The translations under genes were made by a program, and so were the position numbers. Positions 12,203-23,224 of a stretch of 64,000 bases of DNA are shown piece after piece (position 1 is the stretch's first letter; every line of letters starts with the position of its first letter). This stretch comes from Apostichopus japonicus. Its lineage: Eukaryota; Echinodermata; Holothuroidea; Aspidochirotida; Stichopodidae. A model generated the notes under the pieces. That model was not told the DNA's origin. It did not search any database and worked only from the letters and a program-made list of their open reading frames with translations. The DNA lies in the NCBI RefSeq assembly GCF_037975245.1, contig NC_092569.1:34944668-35008667 (forward strand). The letters run 5' to 3'.

Positions 12203-13040
12203 TTTAATCATGTGAAAAGAGTCAAGGAGATTGATTGGCAGAGTATATATCCCTGTATGACCAGGATTTCAGATCATATGTTCCCGCTATGTCATGCCCT
12301 GTGTATGTCATCTAGGGGTCATCAAATTGGGGCCCAAATGTACAAGGATAATCCTTTTTTGCAGTACACCCATAAGACATTGTGGTACGTAAATATCAAA
12401 TACAGGAACTTTTGTACCAGGGCCTATGCAGGCAGCAGCCAAAAAAGTTCATGTGGCCCTCACATGACTCACAAAGATAGCAGTTCTCTTTTATTGGTAC
12501 AGGACCCTTTGGACCACCAATTACAGCAACTGTATACTATTTTTAATAGACCCAGGCAGCAACCACAGAAATGTGCTGTGGGCCACAGATTATTTAATCA
12601 TGTAAAAGAAAGCAGGGTGGTTCTTTTAGCGATGCTAGACCTTATGGTTATTGGGTATTCAAAAAAAACCATGAAAAAAATGTATCCTCTACCAGAGCCA
12701 AAAAACATCCAAGGGCCCTTGGCCCAGACTTGATTTGTCATGAAAAAAAACCAGAATCAATCTTGTAGTTGAACAGTTTTTGCATTCATTACAACTTTTT
12801 CCTGGTTCCCATGGAACAGTCATTATGGGCCCATGGTCAACACATAATTTGATTATGTGAACAGAGCAGGATAACTATTTTAGGGTGTTGGTCCAATTGG
12901 ACATTGGGGTGTCCAAAAATACCAACAATTTTTTTTCATGTAACAGGGCTGCAGAAGCAACCTCAGGAAAGGCCCAATGGCCAACACAGGATTTGGTATA
13001 AATGTGAAAATAGACAAAGGGCCCAAGATTTGCATTTTGA
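12203..13040 (+). repeat. Degenerate tandem repeat, period ~130 bp
   Basis: A block resembling TTTAATCATGTGAAAAGAG appears at 12203, 12593 and 12848. Weaker versions lie near 12,336, 12,460 and 12,733. The spacings are close to multiples of 128-130 bp. Each unit also tends to contain a GGGCCC or GGCCCA block and a CAGCAGCC/GCAGAAGC-like block. A 173-codon frame (12212-12733, plus) lies inside. Because 130 is not a multiple of three and the frame shows no domain, I regard it as fortuitous. Confidence 0.55.
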
Positions 13041-13451
13041 GAACAATTATATAAGTTTTATAATAGACATTTATCATTGTGTATAACATAAAGATTTTGC
13101 TTGCTTGCCGCTAGTGAACCAAATACAATCTCATGCTGAAACCATTATTGTAACATTATTGTAATTTATAATTCATTTGTCAATCATTGTGTCCTAATTA
13201 AGCCACAATAACAGTTTTACTGTATATATGCGGACATGAAAATAACACATAGCTTCATACAGAGCAGTTACACTGCAACCACAAAATCATCACCAGTGAA
13301 CTGAGTGTTGTTCAAAGTCTCATTGCAATGTTTTGCAAATTCTATTGTATAAATTACGGAGGCCCAAAATCAGCAATTTAATTTCTATGTTCTATACCTG
13401 CCAGATATCGCACTCTAAATTTTTAAGTATAGTTTGTGCTTTGGGGGAACT
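13041..13451. other. No recognised feature
   Basis: AT-rich sequence with ATTATTGTAA-like short repeats near 13,140-13,170. No gene or element is apparent. Confidence 0.5.
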
Positions 13452-14150
13452 CCACGAGACAGAAGGTCCGTGAGATCGATGGTCTACATGATGGTCCATT
13501 GATAGCCCGGCCAGACTGAAGGTCCGAGCCAAGTGACAAAAACCTGAAATGACACCATTTCATGATTCCATGCACATACTAGAACAACAAAAAGAAAGCA
13601 AAAAAAAAAGAAGCAACTGTTCGAACAAAATATTTTTGAGAAAAATTGCATTTAGTTCCTCACTCAACTGAAAATTTTCAAAATTTGTCTTTTTGATAAA
13701 AGAGAAGAAGGTAATTAGAAGACCTAAACCTTTACAACCATAGCAACGAAAGGGGGGAGGGGGGGGGTGAGCAGTGGCGTAAGTAGACTTTTTTCATTAG
13801 AGGGGGTCAAATAGATTGACAAGGGGGGCAATATTGTTTAAAATAGGGTATTGCTTTTATATTGTATTCTAAAATTTCATTTGGGAAAGCAAAGGGGGCG
13901 AGACTTTTGAGAGCGGCGGTCCTTCGCCCCCTTCAACCGCCCAAGCCCCCTTGCGCAAGTCACTGGTATCCACTATGAAAAGAAATGGCTGTAAATTCTT
14001 TTTAACTACGCGCTTAATCAACGTAATATTACCAGTAGTAATATTAGGGCCTAGTGATGGTTTCGGTCTTGCGGACCTCTTTTAATTTCAGTCTCGCAAA
14101 CCTTCAGTCTGGCAGACCTTCGGTCTCGCGGACCTTCAGTCTTGTGGCCT
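13452..14150. mobile_element. Foldback-like element with inverted ~16-bp minisatellite arms
   Basis: The right arm (14,058-14,150) is a tandem array of about five units of the type TTCGGTCTCGCGGACC, with variants TTCAGTCTGGCAGACC and TTCAGTCTCGCAAACC. The left arm (13,452-13,530) contains the same unit in reverse orientation (AGACTGAAGGTCC, GAGACAGAAGGTCC). The arms therefore form an inverted repeat whose arms are themselves minisatellites, the architecture of foldback/TU-type elements. The ~530-bp interior holds no coding sequence and contains a separate MITE-like insertion. The exact ends and target duplication are not clear. Confidence 0.5.
13772..13965. mobile_element. hAT-like MITE nested inside the foldback-like element
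   Basis: The left end starts CAGTGGCGTAAGTAG. The right end, read on the minus strand, starts CAGTGACTTGCGCAAG. Both fit a CAGTG-type hAT terminus, and the G/C-rich interior resembles the element at 7.87 kb. The flanking octamers do not match, so no target duplication is visible and the borders are less sure. Confidence 0.45.
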
Positions 14151-14494
14151 GTAATTGTTATTTGGTAGCATGTAGATGTCCTGTTCCAATAATTCTATCA
14201 CACTTTTGGGAAGGCGTTTCCCAGGAACCAAATAGACAAATGTATTGAACTAAGGTAAATCATACTTCATTGGGTTTTTTCCTATTCAAAATACTTATTG
14301 TCTAGTAATTATATTTTTCTGTACATTGTGTTCTGTTCTTGACCACTATGCTAGCAACAAGGTAACAATTGCTATTGTTTGTGTATATAAGAAGTAGCCC
14401 AGACTTGCAACTGTTTATACAGTAGTTCATCCCTACACTACAGGTACCTGTACTGTACATACAATACCTGTGTACAAATGTAGCACATGTACAT
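14151..14494. other. No recognised feature
   Basis: Unique AT-rich sequence. No gene, RNA or repeat is supported here. Confidence 0.5.
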
Positions 14495-14640
14495 TCAACC
14501 AGGGAGTTGTTATGGAACAATAACTCCCTGATTCAACAGTGGAGTATACATGCAGTAAGATGCCATTGATATCTCTCAGGTATGCATTGCACAGCTTGAT
14601 AATACCAGTGAGTTGTTCCAGTAACAGCTCCCTGATAAGA
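14495..14640. repeat. Two further CAGGGAGTT-type small hairpins
   Basis: At about 14,501-14,531 the arms CAGGGAGTT and AACTCCCTG enclose a 13-base loop. At about 14,611-14,636 a related pair (GAGTTGTT and AACAGCTC, one mismatch) again ends in CTCCCTG. Together with the hairpin at 12,117 these make three related foldbacks within 2.5 kb. Confidence 0.5.
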
Positions 14641-17505
14641 GCCCCCATCAAGGTCATAGGTGTAACAAAAAGGACAGTGTGCCCACTGTTATGTCTGTTT
14701 CTTGTTTATTGGTCAATGAACTGGAAGCTGCTAACATTTTGGAGGCTTCTGGCTTGTTTCACAGTCACAGTACACATGGAAATAAAATAGCAGAGGAAAG
14801 GTTGCTCCTTTGCCGAAAAAGTTTTGAATGGTCTTGCAATACTGTTTACCTCAAAAGTGTTGAACAGGCACAAAATTAGAATTTGTTTTATCTTGCGGTT
14901 TTCATTATATACCAACTTTGATTTTGGATAAGTTTTGTTTGAAACAGTTAGGTTCATTGGTCAAATTTGTTTCACACTAGTCTAGGATATATACTTTGTC
15001 AGTGTCCTGTCTTGCAGACTCCAGTCATTCAATTTATATAATTATAAATAAATACAATGCTTGATATAGCGCTATTCAAATATGATCATAGAGCTTAGAC
15101 TCAATTGCAACTTTATTTGTATTGTAAGTTGACTTGGATAAAGTGTGAAAGTCAAGTAAATACAACCACCCCCCCCCCCCCTTCTTGTATCCAAGGACTG
15201 GTGCAGTATTCGATGTGGTATGTACATTCTCTAGGTGTGTCAGGCATAATTCATATAAATTGGAGGGAAAATATGAGTGTTCCCTATCAGTTACTCTATT
15301 GGTCACTATATGTTGAATTTAATGTACATACTTTATGAAAACTTTCAATTGGTTAAAGCAAATTGCACAAGAGTCAATTTCAGGCATGTTACAAAATCAA
15401 TGCTAAAAGAAATTGTGTCAAATTGAAATACAGTACCTGCTGTTTTGCACTTAAAGTTAGCATGCCTACACTAAACTAACTAACACTGAGAAGGACCTGC
15501 TTGTATCTGTCACATACTGAACAAATTTTATCCTTTTTCAAAAAGTATACACAATCTACAGTTTAGAGTGTGGGCTCACAGTAAGGACATATGCTACTGA
15601 ATTTGGTTTACACATAACAAGGAGAAAAGCTTTCAGCAGTGCAGGCTTCTTTTCAGTCAGACTACAGTTTACAATGCCAGCAGCTAGATTGTATGAAACT
15701 TGTAGCTATGGCATGGTGCTCATACAGCAGATCTTTCTAATAGGGTTTAATTTTTAAGAATTTGTTGCATTTAACCACATCATAATACATTTGTTATGTC
15801 ACAAAGGTGGACATTTTAATAATAAACAAAACATCGCCTATCCATGTTCTTTGAAAAGATGAAAAGTGTAATGAACGATTTTGCTTTGGCAAAGCAGAAA
15901 GCTTTATCATACCAAATCTGCAAAAAAGTTTGGCAATTGATGGTGTGAAAGATTCGTGGAGGGTTTTAAATCGTAACTACTATAATGGGCCACAAACTAT
16001 ACGAGATATCCTGTTAATGGAAGAAGGATAGTTTTGAAGTCTCTGACCTTAATTATTGCTTTAATGTTACTTTATTTACAACAAAAATCCATTCTACTAT
16101 CTGAAGGTAAACTTTGCCAGAATTTTCTCTAATAATCTGAAAGTTAAACCCATTCCAAAATTTGAAGAGTAATCAAATGGATAGTTAATGGAAATCTAAG
16201 TTACAATGTTTCTAAGTAGGTTATGTTGTAACTGATCAGAAAATTAGGGGAAAAAAACATGTAAACAGGAACAGGAGCTGATCAGACAGGTGTGGTGGGA
16301 GAACCATCCCACTTGTTGGGTTGGAAGGGCATCCCACAGAATAGCTAGAACAGCACACTCGGTGCATACAGTAGGCTGCTGTTGGTGAGTAACTGATCTC
16401 TTTATATTTTCATGAAAGTCAATGGTTATTTCATGCAGCAGAGGTCCGATTGCATAAAAATTTGCAACATCACCAGTTCGCTCTTTCTATTGGTTAAATT
16501 TTCGGGCAAATCTTTAATCCCACCTCTCCTCAAATCAAAGTGGGCTTCTATACGTGCACATGCCCACCATGCAGCACACTGGTGAATGTGGTTTACATTA
16601 CTGAAAATCCTTATTAGTTTTTGTAATAAATCATTTGTAATCATTGCCTAGCTCAGATGAAGGATAATAGCTTTACTTAATACATACATGATATGTAATT
16701 AATAACCATTAAGTCAAGGACAACGCCCCTCCTCCTCCCCCTCTCCCCTCCCCATTCACACACTATGCACTGCTATCTGACATTAAATTTGGTTCAATCA
16801 AGAACGAAAAAACTTTGAGTTCAAGATTGGAAAACTGTCTGTCAGTTCAATCGACATGAAAACTACCTTTCGCTGTATGGTCCAGTCTTTGCATGTGTTG
16901 CATATTGTCTCTTTGTTACTTAATTCCCATAACAAAGACCTTCCGTAGCCTGCATTTCAGGGATATTTTTTTACAATTTACACCATCAGTATTTCACTGT
17001 TAAATATTCCAACCTCTAACACCACTTAGTTATTTATTGCCACACAAGCTTGTGATCAAGTCTCCCTTCATTTCATGTAAGAATTATCCGAGAGTTATTA
17101 GTTTCCATTGCTTCCCCTCAGTGAACCCTATGATCCCATTATGTATCATCACAAGGACATTGCATCATTTTTGTCATCACTTCTGAAATCTATACCAAAT
17201 TGTACTGACCTGTCTATCTTAAATCTTTTTTAAATTTTAGCCTAGCCATTGACAAAACAGCTTAATTTCTTGTGAGGTAAAGTGTCTCGCCATCCCCATA
17301 CATAGACCACTATAAAAATATTAATTTCAGGGGTAATAACTGTATTGGTCAAACTGCCACACAGCTTGCATTGGGCTGATCATTATGACACATTCGTTGC
17401 ACTTTGAGATGAGGAGGACTTGTAGCAATATAGTCCTAACCATTGCAGTAGGTGGGGTCTTAGTTTGTAATAGGGTCCTTGTTTTGCAGTTGATAGGGTC
17501 TTAGC
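14641..17505. other. No recognised gene; unique AT-rich sequence
   Basis: A poly-C tract lies at about 15,168-15,181, and a C-rich stretch at 16,727-16,755. Otherwise there are only short open frames without splice or domain context. Confidence 0.5.
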
Positions 17506-18006
17506 TTTGCAGGGGTTACATCTCTATGTTCTGACATCTCTATGTTGCAACATCTCTATGTTCCGACAATTTTTTTTGACCAAAATTCTTGACCAACATG
17601 TTTTCGGACCAAGTTTTTTTTCGGACCAAAATGTTTTTGGACCAAAATATTTTTGTGACCCAACATTTTTTTTTACTCTAAAATTTTTCATGACCAAATT
17701 TTTTTTTGGACAAGCACTTTTTGGGTCATAACAAACTTTGGGCCCTTTTTTTCGTGAAAAAAAAATTGGTGGGTCCTAACAAGTCACGTCAGAAATAATG
17801 TTGGTCCAAAAAACATTGAGTCCCCCCCAAAAAATTGAGTCCCAAAAAATTAAGTCCCCCAAAAAAATTGAGTCCGAAAAATTGGGTACGAAGAAATGTT
17901 GGTAAAAAAAATTAGTCCAAAAAAATTATCGGAACGTATTCCTCGGAACATAGAGACTTCGGAACATAGAGACGTCGGAAAATAGGGATGTCACCTTTTT
18001 TGCAGG
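17506..18006. mobile_element. Foldback element with minisatellite-like inverted arms
   Basis: The left end reads GGTTACATCTCTATG and repeats CATCTCTATGTTC-type units three times, followed by repeated GGACCAAAATTTTT-type units. The right end is the reverse complement in the same order: AATTGAGTCC-type units, then GGAACATAGAGAC repeated, ending GGGATGTCACC. A candidate 8-bp direct repeat, TTTGCAGG, lies at 17506-17513 and 17999-18006. Similar TTTTGCAG words occur nearby, so it is only moderate evidence of a target duplication. Long inverted arms built of ~15-bp tandem repeats are the known design of foldback elements such as sea urchin TU. No transposase is present. A 74-codon frame within it is low-complexity (F/D-rich) and spurious. 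Confidence 0.7.
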
Positions 18007-18078
18007 TCTTAGGTCTTTGTAGACACCCCAATTTTCAATGTTAACCATTACAGTGTCCCTCTTTTTGCTTGTTGCAAG

Positions 18079-18248
18079 CACATGCTGGCCACTATAGCTA
18101 CTATGGCCACTATAGTGTCCTAGTAAATAGTCTTACCAGACAAAAAGTAAGATCTGCATAAAACACATGCTGGCCACTATAGCTACTATGGCCACTATAG
18201 TGTCCCAGTTAATAGTCTTACCAGACAAAAAAGGTAAGATCTGCTTTT
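18079..18248 (+). repeat. 85-bp tandem duplication
   Basis: The block CACATGCTGGCCACTATAG through a TAGTCTTACCAGACAAAAA-type end and AAGATCTGC occurs twice, its CATG at 18081 and again at 18166. The unit contains CACTATAG and CTATAGTG around GCTACTATGGC, giving internal dyad symmetry. Confidence 0.85.
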
Positions 18249-18580
18249 GATAGGAGTATATCACTTAATACTGACTTGGCTTAAATTCCTAACTTTTAAG
18301 TACCTGCACATGACTTAGTATCAAACAATATGCTCCATATCTGGATTATTTCTTTACTGAAATGTGAAGACGCAATGACAATTGGGGTTCAAACCAATAG
18401 CCTTCTCTCCCAATGATAATTTTTATTTCTATTTGATAAAAACTGTTCTGAACTGCTAATTCATTCATCATAAAACTTGATTGCTGTTTCAGGAGCATTA
18501 CTTTAGGTAATAACTATATCTACTATACCAAACTTGTTGTGTAAATACATTGCTTTTGTTTCTTTTGATCCTCCATCTAG
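18249..18580. other. No recognised feature; would be the intron upstream of the exon at 18,581
   Basis: Unique AT-rich sequence. Only the pyrimidine-rich acceptor-like end (TTTGATCCTCCATCTAG) is notable. Confidence 0.4.
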
Positions 18581-18756
18581 GTGCAGGACACAATGAACTG
18601 AACAGCAATAAAGACCTTCCAACTGAATACATTGAGCTGGTCATCTGTTGCTTGAAGCTCAATAATGGAAGCAGCTCCCTGGTGGAAGCCATTCCCAAAA
18701 AGATGGAAATTTATTTTGCTCCATGGAAGCTGTTTGACTGGTTAAAAGAAGCATGA
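18581..18756 (+). CDS. Possible 3'-terminal coding exon, unknown protein
   Basis: An acceptor-like TTTGATCCTCCATCTAG ends at 18580. After two bases completing a codon, an open frame runs 57 residues to TGA at 18754-18756. Its codon choice and residue mix look protein-like: AGHNELNSNKDLPTEYIELV, then ICCLKLNN, then LVEAIPKKMEIYFAPWKLFD and WLKEA at the C terminus. If the split codon is Gly, the start reads GAGHNEL. That resembles the loop carrying the catalytic His in some alpha/beta hydrolases, where GAGHN is followed by a final helix, but this is only a resemblance over a few residues. No upstream exon could be identified in the window. No polyadenylation signal is obvious nearby, the first AATAAA-type words being ~240 bases on. 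It could be a real terminal exon, a pseudogene fragment or chance. Confidence 0.35.
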
Positions 18757-19980
18757 GGCATTGTAGGCATGTGTAGCTGAAAATCATCCATATGACTTAG
18801 CCACCATATATGGGCAAAAATAACTACTTGGAACAGTTACAATGTCATTTATTTGAGCTGGATGAGAGTGGCTATGGACGGCCATTACCACAAAAACAAG
18901 AACAAAAAGTAAATTCATTACATTACATTACACATTACAGAAATTTTCTCCATAGAAAAGAAAATTTCTTCATAAAAAGAATTACTTGGATATCAAAAAT
19001 AAATTTACTCCATCAAATATAAATTTACTAAATCACATCAAAACTTACTTTACTCTTCAAAAAGAAATTTTCTTCATCAAGGATAAATTTACTCTTGGAA
19101 ACTAAGTTCACCTCACACATATTAGATCTACCCCGTCCAATATAAACTCATAGCTCAACCTGTCCTAACCAAAAAAAATCCCCCAATTAATTAATTGGGA
19201 ATCAGGACAATGTATCTGTTGGAAAAGATATTTGACCCATTATTGTACAAACTGATGCAGATGATATTGGAAGAGACTCTTCATGTTGGAAGAGTGGAGA
19301 TGGAGATGGTGGCATATCGATAACCTATTGCAGGTCTCTCAGGACTGAATAAATTAATGAATTAAAGGTGAAGGGATTGGGGAAAACTGCTTACTATTTC
19401 TCAATCTATAGCATTACTAATAAACTGAGGTATTAGTAAACTATGGAAGATGGTGCAAATGAAGTTGTTTTGTGCCAAAATTTAAAATTGATATATATTT
19501 TTTATATAGAAATATGTCTCTCATTGTGGTACAAATATTTCAATTGGACCATAACCTTTATCCCCTGTCATTTTTGCATATATATGTCATTCATATTAAT
19601 GAGTGATTAATGTCCGATGATAACATATTGAAAGATCGTCATATGACATAGTTATATTTTTGCCTAATGTATATGGTCCTTTTCCTACAGCATGTATTAT
19701 GTGGTGCAAAGGAACTTTTGAACAAATTATATGTCAGTAGGATTATGCATATTATTAAACTAGTGGGCAGAGCTTAGTCAACATCATACATTTGAATGAA
19801 TGCAAAGCTGGAAGTTTGATTGCTATAACTGTGTTAGTAAGACTAGTAAATATTGGGTATTGAGGTGAGCAGGGAGGGGCTTTGGGGACAGGCAGGGGAT
19901 TAAATTGAGTGCAGGTTTTCACTATATATTTTGCTGTAGATGACAACACCATTGGTGTAGTCTTGCCCATTCTCTGTTGT
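18757..19980. other. No recognised gene; AT-rich, locally repetitive
   Basis: At about 18,940-19,100 the words AAATTTACTCCATCAA and AAATTTTCTTCAT recur imperfectly, giving a short AT-rich degenerate repeat. A frame at 18810-19022 starts with peptide-like sequence but soon enters this repeat. Nothing else is supported. Confidence 0.45.
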
Positions 19981-20212
19981 TGTTCATATCAGTTTATATT
20001 TTGAGATGTAGTACTTTATTTTAATCAATGTTTTAATGTTCAATATCAGTTTTTATTTGAGATGTGCTTTTTTTATTAAATGTTTTAATGTTCATATCAG
20101 TTTATATTTTGAGATGTAGTGCTTTTTTCCATTAAATGTTTTGATGTTCGTATCGGTTTAGATTTTGATATTTTGAAATGGTAGTCCTTTTTTTATTCAA
20201 TGTTAATTAAAA
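19981..20212 (+). repeat. Short tandem repeat, period ~52-56 bp
   Basis: Four units of the form GTTCATATCAGTTTATATT + TTGAGATGTAGT + a T-rich tract + CAATGTTTTAAT begin near 19,982, 20,038, 20,090 and 20,146. The last unit is the most diverged. Confidence 0.8.
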
Positions 20213-20455
20213 CAAGACCAATGTCCTGTGTTCATGTGTAACACTGTACTTCTTTCATTCTATTTAACCTTTTGTAAACTATTTGGAAGAGATAAACCAA
20301 CTTAAAGCAACCTGATGATATTTGTTGTGTATGATCTTTTTCTTGGTTTTTCTTTTGCTTTGCTCAAGAAGAATTTGAAGGCACAAACATGGTTTATGTG
20401 TCGTAAACCTTCGATACAACTCCTTTTATATTAACATCTTTGCTAAGCAATTCGC

Positions 20456-20560
20456 TTCGAATATTATTATCGTGAGTATACGAGAGCATTGTGTGGACCG
20501 TCCACAAATCTTATACACTTGATCTTGAATTATTAAATAAGCCTAACCAAAACTATTTGA
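20456..20560 (+). repeat. Degenerate outlying copy of the main satellite dyad
   Basis: The segment ATCGTGAGTATACGAGAGC, then a GTGGACCGTCCAC core at 20,493, then AATCTTATACAC matches the dyad region of the 340-bp monomer in order and spacing. The outer arm bases are eroded. It lies ~2.7 kb left of the array. Confidence 0.7.
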
Positions 20561-21849
20561 AGGTGTCAGAAATTTATCATGCGAGGGAGGAAGTCAAAAT
20601 GGCGCTGCTTTCGACACGAAAAAAAAAAATTCCATGTAAAATGTCTTTTATAAAGGTTCTGTAAATTTCACATTGTTCTCTGCTTCCTGCTCTACGCTGT
20701 TAGAGAGTTACAACATAACTTATTCCTATATTTAAAAAGGTAGCAAACATAACACATGACAATGTCGAAGAGGATAATTATTCAACCACCATGACAGCAG
20801 TATCGCTAACACCCAACACAAACGACATTGCACAGCCGCATATATGTATATATAGTACTGCAAATGTTCAATCTTGAAATTTATGATGTACATTTTTTTT
20901 TTTTTTTTGACAGTCTTTGATCAATAATAAGCTTGCAAAATGACAGCAATGGAATGCATGCAATGTTTTCCTCAATGTTGATGATAAATACAGTGATCAT
21001 TGTTTGTATATATTTTCGTTACACCTTTTTTAGTATTTATTGCTTCAAAATGTGCCTGAAAGGTTGCAACCAACCAAATATGCATGTGCATTAACGTGTT
21101 CGTGGCAGGTCTGCTGCATTGGCCCTTTAAAGCACGCTATCGTTAGGGAAGTTTCGTAAAGATTTCAAAAAAGTACTAATTCCTGGAGGTCTGGACTCTC
21201 CAAATTGTTTTCAGACATTCTAAGTAAAGCATACCTTTAACCTTCTTTTTTTTCTTGCCCCATCTAAACATAAAGGCCTATATAAATAAACAAACAATTA
21301 ACAATACTTCGAATTTCGAGTAGATATAAAAGATGTCTTGAAATTCAAATGATGTTGTCAACATGAAAATCGATGTTTACTTGGTGTTTTTTCTAAAAGG
21401 TTATATGTTTGTACCTTCATATAGTTATATAACAGGCACACTCAATCTTCATTGTTCGCATCGAAAATAAAGAATGAAGTAACACTTTCTGGGGGAGGGG
21501 ATTGATACCTTTTCAGTATATTTACTGCTTAAATTTGGGCAAAACCTTTTCCAACCACCTACAACCCCCCGCCCCCCCCCCCCCCCCCGCTTCAAATGTT
21601 CTCTCTTACGATTCCCATTGTCCATTTCCTTTTTCATAGATTAGTCAGAGATAGATTTAAACAGTCCGTTTTTTGCACTGCCGATTTCTTTGAATAAGCC
21701 GTCAAGTGATATTCGAAGAAAGTATACTAATGGCCCAGGCTATATCATGCACGTATAGCGATGAATCGCACGTTAAAAGTCGACAAATACCCATCGCAAT
21801 ATAATGTAGGATACAGAAAAGTATACTGCTTACTATAAATACCATTTCC
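20561..21849. other. No recognised gene; unique sequence with poly-C tract
   Basis: A YY1-like AAAATGGCG word lies at about 20,598, and a T10+ run near 20,893. Poly-C sequence at about 21,564-21,589 may be a MITE remnant or simple repeat. I see no exon. Confidence 0.4.
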
Positions 21850-22075
21850 AGATAACCAAACCCGTAATTGAAAATATTACACATTTATCAACTACTATAA
21901 TTCACAACAAGAAGAATCTGGGAGGGACGCCCACCCATAAAATCTCGATATTCTACAGGAAGACTTAAACTGGTCAAATATGGGACTGTTAATATCCTTT
22001 ATTAACCGAACTGGTAGATCTGTTTAATTCATGTATCATTGAGCATAAATAGATTCAAATTAAAAATAGATAACC
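21850..22075 (+). repeat. Degenerate fragment of the long satellite variant
   Basis: AACCAAACCCGTAATTGAAA, then AATATTACACATTTATCAAC, then AATCTCGATATTCTACAGG, then a GTCAAATATGGGACTGTTAA block and TAGATCTGTTTAATTCATG occur in the same order as in the ~1170-bp monomer of the array, with many substitutions. It has no dyad. Confidence 0.7.
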
Positions 22076-22124
22076 CTCCCCCCCCCCCCCAATCTTGGTC
22101 AAACTGACGATACTTGGAAAATTT

Positions 22125-22182
22125 GAGTGCGACAGTCTGAATTTCCGACTGTCGCACTCTCATTTTTCCGACTGTCGCACTC
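22125..22182. repeat. Perfect 13-bp-arm hairpin plus tandem copy of one arm
   Basis: GAGTGCGACAGTC (22125-22137) and its exact reverse complement GACTGTCGCACTC (22147-22159) enclose 9 bases. The second arm repeats at 22170-22182, 23 bases on. The GC-rich arms stand out in AT-rich surroundings. Confidence 0.85.
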
Positions 22183-22489
22183 TCATTTTCACATATTCTT
22201 GTAATTTGTGAGTGAACTAAAATTTTCGGTCAAAATTGACCTTCAATCAGTCATTTTTACCACGTTTTCCTTGTCACATTGAGAAATTCTATCACGCGAT
22301 CTTTATACTCCACCATACAAAACTTCGTATGATTTTGAATACTCCCAGTTCGCTAGCTTCAAGTAAGTTCAAGATATACATTGTCTCTATGTATACAAAA
22401 AACGCTGAATGCTAATCTACGGAAGCTTAAAAGTGCCATCAACAAAACAAAAACTCTGGCCCATAATTTGACATTTTTCAGTAACAAGA

Positions 22490-22796
22490 TAAAATGATAT
22501 CAAAAATCAGAAAATGTTGGATTGCTCAGTTGCTTTAACTGATCAATTGAACAATTTTCTGAAAAATGTTTAATTGCTAACTTATCATTATATCTCGTCA
22601 GTTTGACATTTTTCTGCAAAATTTCCGATCGTTCACTTCATTCCATCTGAGCAATTGAAACATTTTCTGCAAAATGTTCAATGTGTTTAATTGCCAACTT
22701 ATCGTAACTCGTCAACTCAACATTTTTCTGCAAAATGTTTAATTGTTCACTTCATTCCGAATGATCAGTTGGAATGAAGCGAACAATTAAAACATT
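22490..22796. repeat. Imperfect ~125-bp repeat ending in a long hairpin
   Basis: Words such as ACATTTTTCTGCAAAATGTT, CACTTCATTCC and AACTTATCGTAACTCGTCAA recur two to three times. The array ends in a foldback. The left arm at 22734-22758 (AATGTTTAATTGTTCACTTC + ATTCC) pairs with 22771-22796 around a 12-base loop, with one mismatch and one extra base. Confidence 0.75.
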
Positions 22797-23224
22797 TCAT
22801 GTGAGTAATAAATATCCCCCACCCACCCCCCCCCCAAAGAAAAAATATTAAGCGTGCCAATAAAAGCTCTGTATTTTTGGTAACTCACTTTGTCGTCGAA
22901 TATAATTTGTTGAAAATAAAAAGTTTTCCCCTTTGTTACATTAACATAGCTTTTGTAGTCAGTAGTCTATAAAGCCTTCAAGCAGATAACTTTACTTAGT
23001 TGCTTACCTGCTTTGCTTAACCAGAGTGTTTATAGAAGTTTGTGAAGTGAGGGCCAGTGGTATTCAATATGTGAATGTTGGCGAGTAGAGCAGGGGGGGG
23101 GGGGGGTGGGAGAACAAACAACAGCCGGAATTTTATAGCTCCAAAACCTATCCAATTGGAATTTCAGCCACTACCCCCCCCCCCCTCCCCCAATGATCAG
23201 GCCTTAGCTACGTCCCTGATTTCA
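22797..23224. other. Poly-C/poly-G rich stretch, possible MITE remnant
   Basis: C-rich tracts lie near 22,817-22,836 and 23,165-23,190, and a G run near 23,085-23,098. The sequence from CAGTGGTATTC (about 23,053) to a right end reading CAGGGACGTAGC on the minus strand (about 23,217) resembles a hAT-like MITE. No target duplication is visible, so it is not called separately. Confidence 0.35.

Noticed and set aside
12212-12733. 173-codon open frame, plus strand
   Set aside because: It lies within a degenerate ~130-bp tandem repeat whose period is not a multiple of three. The peptide shows no domain.
17507-17731. 74-codon frame rich in Phe and Asp
   Set aside because: It is a translation of the foldback arm's short tandem repeats.
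20590-20640. YY1-like AAAATGGCG as a gene start
   Set aside because: The frame from this ATG is short and ends in low-complexity sequence, and there is no supporting downstream exon.
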